The notes: a model not told the origin generated them from the sequence alone. A stretch of DNA of 10,487 nt from UBA3871 sp041797745 (GCA_041797745.1 JBHBZU010000058.1:1-10487), one strand, 5' to 3'. Positions 1 through 7,538 are shown, counted from the first letter of the stretch. Translations and numbers: made by a program.

Positions 1-576
1 ACAGCCGAAGTGGCTTCTACGGTAAATGAAAACTTCCTCATGAAGAACCTTATTGAAAATGAAAAGGATTCCCTCATGAAGAAGTATCTTATTAATTACC
101 ATATTGAAGAATTTAGAGCTACCCTATTTCGCCAAACCATGTTTGCGGAGTTTGAGCTTTTAGCTCATGAAGCTGTGGAAAGCGGTGAAGTTGTTACTTC
201 TCAATGGCTTTGCGATACTTATGAAAGATTAAATTCCAAGTATTTTGGCGAAGCTGTGGATGGCGACAATCTCATCCGTTATGAATGGGCGCGTATTCCT
301 CATTTTTACAATCCGTTTTATGTATACCAGTATGCCACAGGCTACTCCGCTGCTTCTGCTATTTCAGACCTTATTATTGATGACTCTAAAAAAGGCGGCA
401 CTAAAGCAAGGGAAGCCTATATCGAATTTTTAAAATCCGGTGACAGCAACTACCCTATTGAACTTCTTAAAATCGCAGGGGTTGACATGAGCACAACAGA
501 ACCGATAAAACGTGCTATGAAAGTCTTTGAAGAACTGGTAAACCAACTTGAAGAACTGGTGAAAACAGAAGAATAG
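1..576 (+). CDS. pepF: Oligoendopeptidase F (M3 family zinc metallopeptidase), C-terminal part
   Basis: This is the last ~191 codons of a cytoplasmic M3-family oligopeptidase, which cleaves short peptides. The reading frame is open from base 1, so the gene starts outside the window; the GTG at 10 is internal. The first visible residues, TAEVASTVNE, correspond to the segment after the HExxH helix that carries the third zinc ligand, and its glutamate is encoded at 7-9. The HExxH itself lies upstream and is not seen. Further on, HFYNPFYVYQYATG matches the Tyr/His-rich substrate-binding loop of PepF, followed by the usual helical tail (GDSNYPIELLKIAGVDM) and a Glu-rich end. Family length is about 600 residues, so roughly the last third is present. 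It is the only plus-strand gene and converges on the minus-strand operon with 5 bp between stop codons. Identification rests on motifs and is firm at family level; PepF versus a close M3B relative is less certain. Confidence 0.93.
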   Translation, partial: TAEVASTVNENFLMKNLIENEKDSLMKKYLINYHIEEFRATLFRQTMFAEFELLAHEAVESGEVVTSQWLCDTYERLNSKYFGEAVDGDNLIRYEWARIPHFYNPFYVYQYATGYSAASAISDLIIDDSKKGGTKAREAYIEFLKSGDSNYPIELLKIAGVDMSTTEPIKRAMKVFEELVNQLEELVKTEE

Positions 577-581
577 CTGTA

Positions 582-836
582 TTAACTGTCATATTCCATC
601 AGATTGCCGCAATTTTGACAATGTCCGGCATCCTTTGCAGACCAGTGAAGCCCTTTAAAATGTTCATGGCAATGGGGGCATACGTTGGTTTTATATATAA
701 GCCAGTAATCATACACCATAAGCGGAAGACATATTACTAAAAGCCAAATATGCTTTGCGAAAAAAGCAATTATGAATAATCCTAAGGTAATAAAAAGTTG
801 AATGATAATCTGTCTGGTTCTCTTTTTGCTAATCAT
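582..836 (-). CDS. Small two-helix membrane protein with C-terminal zinc ribbon
   Basis: This 84-residue protein is not one I recognise. Visible parts are a basic N-terminus (KKRTR), two closely spaced hydrophobic helices at about residues 10-27 and 30-48, then a soluble tail with CPHC at 53-56 and CQNC at 73-76. The CxxC-16-CxxC layout is that of a treble-clef or zinc-ribbon fold, so the tail probably binds zinc. By the positive-inside rule both ends would be cytoplasmic. It starts 12 bp after the pseudouridine synthase stop codon and is probably the last gene of that operon. The start codon ATG at 834-836 has only a poor ribosome binding site; AAAGGA lies about 16 bases upstream, inside the end of the previous gene, which suggests coupled translation. 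Function is unknown. Confidence 0.72.
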   Translation of the reverse strand: MISKKRTRQIIIQLFITLGLFIIAFFAKHIWLLVICLPLMVYDYWLIYKTNVCPHCHEHFKGLHWSAKDAGHCQNCGNLMEYDS

Positions 837-848
837 ATGCTTTGTTAT

Positions 849-1940
849 CTAATCCTTTCTGAGTTTATCTAATAAATTTTGAAAGTTATAAGGAAGCGGT
901 GCCTCAAATTCCATATATTCTCGCGTTATAGGATGTGTAAAGGCTAAAAGACCTGCATGCAAGGCCTGTCTTTCAAGAAGAGGAACAAATTTTGTATTAG
1001 ATTCACACATATTGCCTAAAATACCGCCATACAGAGTATCTCCTACTACATGATGATTGATACTGCCCATATGAACCCTAATCTGATGGGTTCTCCCTGT
1101 TTCCAGCCTTAACTTGCAATAGCTGATTCCGTCACAGGATTGCACCTTATCTTCTGTTTTAAGGCGATTCATAACATCTTGGTTTATGCTGTCATATACT
1201 TTACGTAAATCTTCTTTGTCTATACCGAGATTTTCACCATTTGCTCCCAGTCCGCTGGTAACTGCTTTTGAAAGCTTAAGGGTTTTATAATTGAATCGCT
1301 CCAACACTTCGTAATGAGTTACGGAAGCAAAACCCCCAAGATTTTCAGGCAATATACCTCTAGCCACTTTCCCCGACTCCAATCTGCCGATGGGTGCTTC
1401 TATTTTGCCTTTAAAATCTTCCATTATGCCACAGCACAGTGCATAATAAATCTTTCGTACTTTATCCTGACTCATTTGCGCTATAAGCTCCTGTTGAACA
1501 TAAGCATTTTTTGCTACCAAAAGCAAGCCTGTAGTGTCTCTGTCTAAACGATTCACAAAGTGAATTTTGAAAGTCTGCTCTGTGTTTTGCATATAATTCA
1601 TAATGGCGTTAGCCATGGTGTGATTTGGTTGACCCTTTGTTGGATGTACTATAACATTTTGCTGTTTATTTATAACTATCAAATCTTCATCTTCGTATAT
1701 TATATCCAAGGGAATATCTTCTGCCGGAAAAATACTGACTTCCTCGGGCAAATCTATTTCTATTACATCCCCTACGAAAGCAACTATCCATCCCGGCATT
1801 GCCTGCCCATTTAAGCTGACAAGATTATTATTTTTAATCCTGCTCATCATCTTCGAGGAAAATCTGAAATTTTTTCGGATAATTGCTTTAATAGGCTGCT
1901 CCGCGTCTTGTTCTGTTACAACATATTTAAATTTGCTCAT
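849..1940 (-). CDS. RluA/RluD-family 23S rRNA pseudouridine synthase with internal insertion
   Basis: This enzyme isomerises specific uridines to pseudouridine, most likely in 23S rRNA. From the ATG at 1938-1940 it is 363 residues. An S4-like RNA-binding region comes first (about residues 15-70, with RIKNNNLVSLNGQ), then the catalytic domain. The motif VNRLDRDTTGLLLVAKN carries the catalytic Asp (about residue 133), with Asn where HRLD is usual. RLETGRTHQIRVHM and GDTLYGG are the other family motifs. Between YEVLERFNYKTL and SYCKLRLETG there are about 48 extra residues, which makes it longer than the ~300-residue norm. The frame extends to a TTG at 1974-1976, but that codon has no ribosome binding site, whereas AGGT lies 6 bases before the ATG; I therefore chose the ATG. 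It follows nadK closely (39 bp) and precedes the small zinc-ribbon gene. The exact target uridine cannot be assigned. Confidence 0.92.
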   Translation of the reverse strand: MSKFKYVVTEQDAEQPIKAIIRKNFRFSSKMMSRIKNNNLVSLNGQAMPGWIVAFVGDVIEIDLPEEVSIFPAEDIPLDIIYEDEDLIVINKQQNVIVHPTKGQPNHTMANAIMNYMQNTEQTFKIHFVNRLDRDTTGLLLVAKNAYVQQELIAQMSQDKVRKIYYALCCGIMEDFKGKIEAPIGRLESGKVARGILPENLGGFASVTHYEVLERFNYKTLKLSKAVTSGLGANGENLGIDKEDLRKVYDSINQDVMNRLKTEDKVQSCDGISYCKLRLETGRTHQIRVHMGSINHHVVGDTLYGGILGNMCESNTKFVPLLERQALHAGLLAFTHPITREYMEFEAPLPYNFQNLLDKLRKD

Positions 1941-1979
1941 TAATCTACCTGCCGGCTCATTTTTGCATAACTGCAATGA

Positions 1980-2807
1980 TTATAGGAATTTAGTCTTTAC
2001 CTTGTTCCAGAAATCATAGCTTTCAAATCTGAGAAGATTTACATAGGTGTTGGAGAACCCTATGTCTATTCTTTCAATATCGTCTAAAAGTGTTTGTCTT
2101 CCGTCAACAGCTACCTTTGTCAGCTTTAACTCCGCATCCGGAACTACGGTAAGAGGTAACTTGCTAGGTAACATGATACTGGAAGTAAAGGCTCTGTAGG
2201 CTGTGGTGTTCATAGGTGCAATAGGAGTAACCTGTAACATCTTAAGTCTAGGGTCCACAATAGCACCGCCTAAAGAATAATTGTAGGCTGTGGAACCTGC
2301 TGCCGTGGATACCACAATACCGTCTCCTGAAAATCGTTCGATGAAGCTCCCTCCGATAGATATATTCAAATGGATAGTATTGGCGTCTGCGGATCTGATG
2401 ACTATATCATTCAGACCTTTAATTTTAGTAATCTTTCCGTTTCTCTCTAAAATCTTACCTTTAACGGTAGACATTGGTTGTAAGATGTATTTACCTTGAC
2501 CGTAGTTAAATATAAATTCATCCAGTTGTTCAGGCATAATTTCCTGAAAAAAGCCCAAATGTCCCGTATTGATTCCAATAAACGGAATGTGTGGAAAATT
2601 AAATTTGTGAATGGCTTCCAGAAAGCCGCCGTCTCCGCCGATACAAACTATAAGTTCTTCATCTCCATTAAACTCGGTTACCGGAAAATATCCACTGCTT
2701 GTCAGCTTTTGCATAAGCAGTTCCGCAGTTTCGTCAGATACGGGCGTACCGTTTGAGTACACTAAAATTTTTTTATTTTTATTACTCATAATCTTCTCAC
2801 TTACCAA
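1980..2807 (-). CDS. nadK: NAD kinase
   Basis: This enzyme phosphorylates NAD to NADP in the cytoplasm. The diagnostic motifs are present in order: GGDGG at residues 57-61 (the GGDG nucleotide/catalytic motif), NTGHLGFF at 80-87, a LNDIVI segment at 132-137 (family consensus NE/D), and the long glycine-rich block GDGIVVSTAAGSTAYNYSLG at 161-180 followed by GGAIVDP. Length, 275 residues, is normal. The start is ambiguous. A TTG at 2805-2807 has AAGGAT 7 bases upstream; an ATG six codons further in (2787-2789, 269 residues) has only a weak GAGAAG. I list the TTG because of the better ribosome binding site. The gene sits between murE and the pseudouridine synthase, with 62 bp to murE, and is probably in the same operon. 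In many clostridia nadK sits near recN and argR; that linkage is not seen here. Confidence 0.96.
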   Translation of the reverse strand: MVSEKIMSNKNKKILVYSNGTPVSDETAELLMQKLTSSGYFPVTEFNGDEELIVCIGGDGGFLEAIHKFNFPHIPFIGINTGHLGFFQEIMPEQLDEFIFNYGQGKYILQPMSTVKGKILERNGKITKIKGLNDIVIRSADANTIHLNISIGGSFIERFSGDGIVVSTAAGSTAYNYSLGGAIVDPRLKMLQVTPIAPMNTTAYRAFTSSIMLPSKLPLTVVPDAELKLTKVAVDGRQTLLDDIERIDIGFSNTYVNLLRFESYDFWNKVKTKFL

Positions 2808-2837
2808 GGTTATTATCCTTGTTTATATTTATCATTC

Positions 2838-2865
2838 TTTATACATTTGATACGGTTTTTCTAAA
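2838..2865 (-). promoter_or_regulatory. Weak candidate promoter ahead of nadK
   Basis: In the 62-bp gap between murE and nadK, the minus strand reads TTTAGA, a 16-bp spacer, then TATAAA. Each hexamer is an imperfect match to TTGACA and TATAAT. The gap has no terminator hairpin, so read-through from murE is expected and this would at most be a secondary internal promoter. AT-rich spacers produce such matches by chance. Confidence 0.25.
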
Positions 2866-2869
2866 TATA

Positions 2870-4378
2870 CTATCTGAATTGAAGAAATTCGTTCACATAG
2901 TCCACATCAGATGGCGTTTCTATGTACTCTTCTCCTCTTTTCATGCGAGTTTCTCTGCCTTTTCCTGTTACAAGAACTATACTTTGATAATCGGCGTCTG
3001 CAATCGCTCTACGAATAGCTTCTTTTCTTTCAGGAATTATTATATATTTGTTGCTATATTTACGAATGTTTGCAGCAATTTCGTTACAAATGTCCGTTAA
3101 ATTTTCTTGAGCGTAATCTTCTTCCGTTATGTAGCTCATATCTGCATATTGTCCTGCCAGTTCTCCTAATTCTTTACGCCTTGTTATAGCTTTATTTCCT
3201 GGGCATCCAAATACAATACTGATTTTCTTTTCAGGAAACTCCTGTTTCATAGCTTCAAATAAAGTCTTAAAGCTCATGTAGTTATGAGCATAATCCACTA
3301 CCACCATGATACTTTCTTTAGGACTATGAAATACTTCCATACGTCCCGGTACTGTAGCTGTGGCAAGACCCGATTTAATAAATTCTGTAGGAATGCCCAT
3401 TGCTATAGAAATAGCTATGGCGCAAAGAGCATTGTCTACATTGAAAGCTCCCCCCAGTTTTATATGAAATTCTTCATCAAACTCCTTGCATTTACATCTA
3501 AAAGCTATACCACTTGAACTGGATTTAAGGTCATAGGCATAGATATCACAATCCTGAGTTGTTCCAAAAATGGTAAGGGGAACTCCTGCATTTTTAGCCG
3601 TTTCTAAGAGTCTGCCCTGTTCCTTGCTATTTTTATTTAATATGAATGTTTTGCATTTATTAAACAGTTTTAGTTTAGAGGAAAAATAGTCTTCATAGTC
3701 ATGATGTTCAATATCGCTTATATGGTCTTCGCCGATATTCAGAAAACATCCGATATCGTAAGTAATGCCCCCCACTCTCTCATATTTCAGAGCTTGAGAA
3801 GAAACTTCCATCACCATATGAGTAATACCGCTGTCAACCATATTTTGAAAATGCTGTTGCAAATCCATTACTTCCGGAGTAGTTAAATGTGACTCCTCTG
3901 TGCAAACTCCGTCATAATTGTCAATGCTGGAAAGTATACCGCAATTTTGAAGACCTTGAGCTTTCAGATAATCATCAAAAATGGCTCTCACCATAAAGGC
4001 TGTAGTAGACTTCCCCTTAGTACCTGTGATACCAACGGTTTTTAGCTTGCGCCAAACATAGTTATAATAAAAGTTGGCAAGTACCCCAATAGTTTTACGA
4101 ATATCATTTATGACAACATATGAGGTGTCCACTTCATTGTATGCTCTCTCGCTTACATAACAAAAGGCTCCGGCTTTAACAGAAGACATAAGATAATCTA
4201 CATTAAATTTAGCACCCTTACAAATAAATAAGGTGTCCTCCCCTGCATTTCTTGAATCGTAAGTTAGAAGCTCTACTTTGTGGTCTAAATCTTCATTTTT
4301 AATATGTTTTTCGACAATAAGCCCCTCTTTTTCAAGCAATGATATATATTCTTTTAGACTGTGTTTTTCTTTAATCAT
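2870..4378 (-). CDS. murE: MurE-type UDP-MurNAc-tripeptide synthetase, non-DNPR variant
   Basis: This is a three-domain Mur ligase of 502 residues that adds an amino acid to UDP-MurNAc-L-Ala-D-Glu by way of an acyl phosphate. The N-terminal UDP-substrate domain contains TYDSRNAGEDTLFICKG. The central ATPase domain has the P-loop GITGTKGKSTT (116-126), TTPE (166-169), EVSSQAL (191-197), NIGEDH (214-219) and a candidate carbamylated lysine in SSKLKLF (K235). The C-terminal domain has VPGRME (343-348), VDYAHN (361-366) and GKGRE (472-476). Where diaminopimelate enzymes carry DNPR, the sequence reads EDYA (420-423), and GKGHE is changed to GKGRE. The third-position amino acid is therefore unlikely to be meso-DAP; lysine or ornithine are alternatives, or it may be a MurE-like paralogue with another job. 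A good AGAGG precedes the ATG by 7 bases. It starts 25 bp after the ATP-grasp gene, so the two are probably co-expressed. Confidence 0.86.
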   Translation of the reverse strand: MIKEKHSLKEYISLLEKEGLIVEKHIKNEDLDHKVELLTYDSRNAGEDTLFICKGAKFNVDYLMSSVKAGAFCYVSERAYNEVDTSYVVINDIRKTIGVLANFYYNYVWRKLKTVGITGTKGKSTTAFMVRAIFDDYLKAQGLQNCGILSSIDNYDGVCTEESHLTTPEVMDLQQHFQNMVDSGITHMVMEVSSQALKYERVGGITYDIGCFLNIGEDHISDIEHHDYEDYFSSKLKLFNKCKTFILNKNSKEQGRLLETAKNAGVPLTIFGTTQDCDIYAYDLKSSSSGIAFRCKCKEFDEEFHIKLGGAFNVDNALCAIAISIAMGIPTEFIKSGLATATVPGRMEVFHSPKESIMVVVDYAHNYMSFKTLFEAMKQEFPEKKISIVFGCPGNKAITRRKELGELAGQYADMSYITEEDYAQENLTDICNEIAANIRKYSNKYIIIPERKEAIRRAIADADYQSIVLVTGKGRETRMKRGEEYIETPSDVDYVNEFLQFR

Positions 4379-4403
4379 AGGTTTTCCTCTGGATATGATG
4401 AAT

Positions 4404-5606
4404 CTACTTTAGGTATTTTGCATACTTATAATAATGACCGTATTGATTCTTCATAAGTCTTAAACGGCGTTTAAAACCCGAATCCGCAGCATAAAATAAA
4501 GGGTTTACTACCTTGCCTGCTGCGATGAGCTTTTTCATTTTAGCAAGCATTTCCTTGTTTTTTACATATTTATAAGCTACACCTTTAGGAATTACCATCC
4601 AAAGATTTTCATTGTCTACCATGTAAAAATCCTGTTCCTTATGTTCAATCCAATCTTCAACAAAGAGCTTTGCCACATTGGCACCTGCACCTGTTACATA
4701 GTAGTTTGATCTTCCTTGACGGGTATTTATTTCAAAGGCCTTGTATTTTCCGTCTCTTTGGTCATATTTAATGTCAAAATTTGAAAAGCCTATATAATGC
4801 ATTTCTTCCAAAAGTTTTTTATATTTAAGTTCCAGTTCTTCATCAAGCTCGGTAATGATTACTGCATGATTGCCAATGCCATGAGGAGTATGCTCTTCTA
4901 AAAGCACATGGCCTAAACACATCATCTTCACTTCCCCTAAATGATTTGAATAGCTGGTCAGAACTCTCATATAGGAGTCGTCTCCCGGAATAAAGTTTTG
5001 TATTATATTTGAGTCCTCATAGCCTGATTTATATATATCATCTAATACTGAAAGTAATTCTTCAAAGCTATCCACCTTATAAACTTTTTTCTGTGTTGAG
5101 AAAGGATGTCTCCAGTATTCTATACTGTTTGAGGGCTTGATAATGAACGGTCCCTCAAAGGAAAGTTTAAAATCATGTCCCATTTCCTTTCTGTGAACAA
5201 AGGTATCAGGGTAATCCACCCCCACTCTTTCGCACATTTCATAGAACTTTTCCTTGTTTATAAGTTCGTGCATCATATCTATATCTATATAAGGGGCTAT
5301 TACATTTTGAGGAAAATTCCCCTTATTTGCCGAAATCAATTCTACATAACTGTCTCCACAGCCTATGAGCAGAATCTGAAGCTCATTATGAAGATTCGCA
5401 AAATCCCTTACAAGATTTAAAAACACTTCCTGAACATCTGCTTTAGAGTTTGGAGTATAATACATAATATTAGAGTCATAGCAAGGCATAGTTGCAAACT
5501 TCCCATATACATAAGGCTTAATATTGTAGGCTTCATGAAAAGCTCTGGCTACACTATAAACATTAATATCACCTGCAAATAAAAGCGGAATAAACTTGTT
5601 CTCCAT
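4404..5606 (-). CDS. ATP-grasp carboxylate-amine ligase, D-aspartate ligase-like
   Basis: This 400-residue protein has the ATP-grasp architecture: an N-terminal Rossmann-like pre-ATP domain (residues 1-110), the nucleotide-binding FIIKPS (154-159), IIQNFIPGDD (201-210), FDIKYD (277-282) and the metal-binding strand FEINTRQGRSNYYVTGAG (291-308). The EINxRQGRS pattern is what I associate with D-aspartate ligase-type enzymes, which attach an amino acid to the side chain of the third residue of peptidoglycan precursors. The C-terminus is Lys/Tyr rich and basic. No signal peptide or membrane helix is seen, so it should be cytoplasmic. It lies directly upstream of the MurE-like gene and probably leads the operon. 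The substrate is an inference from family resemblance and neighbourhood; another ATP-dependent amide or peptide ligase is possible. AAAGGT lies 10 bases before the ATG, a usable if slightly long spacing. Confidence 0.78.
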   Translation of the reverse strand: MENKFIPLLFAGDINVYSVARAFHEAYNIKPYVYGKFATMPCYDSNIMYYTPNSKADVQEVFLNLVRDFANLHNELQILLIGCGDSYVELISANKGNFPQNVIAPYIDIDMMHELINKEKFYEMCERVGVDYPDTFVHRKEMGHDFKLSFEGPFIIKPSNSIEYWRHPFSTQKKVYKVDSFEELLSVLDDIYKSGYEDSNIIQNFIPGDDSYMRVLTSYSNHLGEVKMMCLGHVLLEEHTPHGIGNHAVIITELDEELELKYKKLLEEMHYIGFSNFDIKYDQRDGKYKAFEINTRQGRSNYYVTGAGANVAKLFVEDWIEHKEQDFYMVDNENLWMVIPKGVAYKYVKNKEMLAKMKKLIAAGKVVNPLFYAADSGFKRRLRLMKNQYGHYYKYAKYLK

Positions 5607-5654
5607 GTGAATAATTACCTTTCAACTATTGTTAGTTCTTTGAGTTTTCAACCT

Positions 5655-5660
5655 ATTATA
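5655..5660 (-). promoter_or_regulatory. Candidate -10 element for the ATP-grasp/murE operon
   Basis: The 165-bp gap 5607-5771 holds the DUF975 terminator and then very AT-rich DNA. A perfect TATAAT on the minus strand lies about 50 bp before the ATP-grasp start codon. The position 17 bp further upstream reads ATAATA, a poor -35 box, so the promoter call rests on the -10 alone and on the need for a promoter after the terminator. Confidence 0.35.
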
Positions 5661-5724
5661 TAATTTGATTTATTTGATATTATGTAATCGGTATACAATT
5701 TTATTTGATACCCTTTGTTATCAT

Positions 5725-5756
5725 TAAAGAAAGAGTGGCTATTTTAGTAGCCACTC
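5725..5756 (-). terminator. Intrinsic terminator after the DUF975 gene
   Basis: On the minus strand a perfect 9-bp stem GAGTGGCTA/TAGCCACTC (5733-5756) encloses a 6-base loop and is followed by TTTCTTT. It starts 15 bp past the DUF975 stop codon, so it closes the crt-DUF975 unit. The plus-strand copy of the hairpin lacks a T-tract, which fixes the direction. Confidence 0.88.
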
Positions 5757-5771
5757 CTTATAGCAGTATTA

Positions 5772-6722
5772 CTACTGTTCCTGCTGATTTGAGTTTTCAG
5801 ACTGCTCTTCAGTTTCTATTGCCGAATCCTGCGGTGTTGCCTCTGAAACTATCGGTGTTTCCAAAGGTTGTGCGGATACTTCCATTGGAATATTAACCTG
5901 CTGTGCAGAACTTGTGTTATCAAAGCCCGCCATAGCAGTCTGAATCGAAGCACCTCTTTCTAAAGAAAGATGTGCTGTAGCCAATTCATAGAATGCCATA
6001 AAGGCCGTGTACATATAAGCTGTTACAAAGTACATTCCAATACAGGTTACAAGATTTATAACCGAAATAATAAGCTGGTGTGTAGGAGAGAGAACCAGGC
6101 TCGGAACACCAAAGCCTAAATCCACCATTTCACCAAATTTAATAATATACATAGTAGAAACAGCATACATCGGAATATAAGCTATAATAGACCATCCGAT
6201 AAAAGAAAGCTCTAAACAGAAAAGTTTAGCCTTGTTTCCGTCCATGATACGCTTTGATTCTTCTATGCATTGAGTTGCTGTATATTCAGGATGATCAACT
6301 AATACAAAGAACGCTTGTGAATATCTGAAAGCTGCAATGACACCCGGAACAAAGAACAGCAAGGACCAAAGGAAAATCTTTACAGTCATCAAAATCAATA
6401 ATACGATACAGGTTCCGAAATGTTCAAAACCCTGAAAAATTTGAGCTGTTTCATGTTCTTTCTTTCTAAATAAGGAAAGAAAAAACACCGCACTTCCGTA
6501 TATAAACGGACCCTCTACTAAAATGCCGTAAACGAAATATACGCTTAATCCCACAAAAGTACTTTGTTGGAAAACAAAGTTCAAAATTTCCATAGGTATA
6601 ACGATTAAAGCACATAATAAGAAAGATACAAATGCTGCCTGCTTCCACTGACCTCTTAATGCCTGTCTGGCAAGGTCTCTAATATTTTTACTTGGTAATG
6701 TCACAAGTCTTGTTTCGTTCAT
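5772..6722 (-). CDS. DUF975 family integral membrane protein
   Basis: This is a 316-residue polytopic membrane protein. Hydrophobic segments lie at about residues 29-50, 56-86 (probably two short or one long), 103-131, 166-190 and 216-244. The central stretch PGVIAAFRYSQAFFVLVDHP, followed by CIEESKRIMDGNKAKLF and ELSFIGW, is the hallmark of the DUF975 family, in which a conserved amphipathic ESKxxMxGNK helix separates two membrane segments. Family function is not established. After residue 258 there is a ~58-residue soluble tail rich in Gln, Glu, Ser, Thr and Pro with no evident fold. Start ATG has AAAGGG 7 bases upstream. It begins 32 bp after the crt stop codon with no terminator between, so it is likely co-transcribed with crt, and it is followed by a clear terminator. 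Confidence 0.87.
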   Translation of the reverse strand: MNETRLVTLPSKNIRDLARQALRGQWKQAAFVSFLLCALIVIPMEILNFVFQQSTFVGLSVYFVYGILVEGPFIYGSAVFFLSLFRKKEHETAQIFQGFEHFGTCIVLLILMTVKIFLWSLLFFVPGVIAAFRYSQAFFVLVDHPEYTATQCIEESKRIMDGNKAKLFCLELSFIGWSIIAYIPMYAVSTMYIIKFGEMVDLGFGVPSLVLSPTHQLIISVINLVTCIGMYFVTAYMYTAFMAFYELATAHLSLERGASIQTAMAGFDNTSSAQQVNIPMEVSAQPLETPIVSEATPQDSAIETEEQSENSNQQEQ

Positions 6723-6754
6723 GTCTAATCCCTTTCTTTTTAACTATTTATTGA

Positions 6755-7531
6755 TTATTTATTTTTGAACTCAGGAGTTCTCTTTTCGAGAAATGCCCCC
6801 ATACCCTCTGCCTTATCCATAGAGGCAAATGGAGTGGTGAAGCACTCTATTTCCCAAGCACTAGCCGTGTTCATGTCCATATTGTAGCCCACATTTACAG
6901 CCTTTTTAGCTGCCGCAATAGCAATCGGTGCCTTTGACATAATGGTTTTCGCCAATTCTTCCGCTGCGCCTAAAAGTTCTTCCGCAGCCACTACCTTTTC
7001 AACTAAACCAATTTCTAAAGCCTTTTGAGCATTAATCATTTCCGCAGTCATGATGAGGTACTTGCCCATAGCCTTACCTACTAATCTAGGCAGTCTTTGA
7101 GTGCCGCCAAACCCCGGAATAATTCCAAGACCAACTTCCGGCTGTCCAAATTTAGCTTTTTCAGAAGCTATACGGAAATCACATGCCATGGCAAGTTCGC
7201 AACCGCCTCCAAGGGCGAAACCGTTTACTGCTGCAATGATAGGTTTTTCGATGGCTTCCATGTAATTCATAACGTTATGTCCCTTAACCATCATAGCTCT
7301 GCCACCAACAGCATCCAGTTTATACATTTGAGAGATATCAGCGCCGGCAACAAAGGCTTTACCCTCACCTGTGAGAATAGCTGTCTTTGCTTCGCCATCT
7401 GCTTCAAATGCAGAAAAAGCATGGTGGAGTTCATCTAAAACTTCATCGTTTAAAGCATTCATGGCCTGCGGTCTGTTAATAGTGATATAACAAATGCCGT
7501 TCTTAACTTCGTATTTAAGATTATTGTACAT
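6755..7531 (-). CDS. crt: Enoyl-CoA hydratase / 3-hydroxybutyryl-CoA dehydratase (crotonase)
   Basis: This is a 258-residue crotonase-fold enzyme that hydrates or dehydrates short-chain acyl-CoA, most likely crotonyl-CoA to and from 3-hydroxybutyryl-CoA. The oxyanion-hole and CoA-binding segments are visible as FVAGADIS (about 60-67) and NGFALGGGCELAMACD (103-118). Both catalytic glutamates are present: E112 in GGGCELAM and E132 in GQPEVGLGIIPGFGGTQRLP. Length is normal for the family. The frame could begin at an ATG at 7547-7549, but that codon overlaps the ribosome binding site AAGGAG (7539-7544). The ATG at 7529-7531 is 7 bases downstream of it and the adjacent ATG at 7532-7534 is 4 bases downstream, so I chose the former. 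It has its own promoter. The usual partners (thl, hbd, bcd, etfBA) are not adjacent. A substrate other than crotonyl-CoA cannot be excluded. Confidence 0.92.
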   Translation of the reverse strand: MYNNLKYEVKNGICYITINRPQAMNALNDEVLDELHHAFSAFEADGEAKTAILTGEGKAFVAGADISQMYKLDAVGGRAMMVKGHNVMNYMEAIEKPIIAAVNGFALGGGCELAMACDFRIASEKAKFGQPEVGLGIIPGFGGTQRLPRLVGKAMGKYLIMTAEMINAQKALEIGLVEKVVAAEELLGAAEELAKTIMSKAPIAIAAAKKAVNVGYNMDMNTASAWEIECFTTPFASMDKAEGMGAFLEKRTPEFKNK

Positions 7532-7538
7532 CATGATA

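Noticed and set aside
600..640. TGCCG/CGGCA inverted repeat as a pepF terminator
   Set aside because: The loop is long, no T-tract follows, and it lies in the coding sequence of the zinc-ribbon protein near its cysteine motif.
1941..1976. TTG start adding 12 residues to the pseudouridine synthase
   Set aside because: No ribosome binding site precedes it, while the ATG at 1938-1940 has one and gives the usual N-terminus for the family.
7097..7438. 113-codon plus-strand frame
   Set aside because: It lies entirely within crt in antisense, whose motifs are clear, and has no recognisable domain or ribosome binding site.
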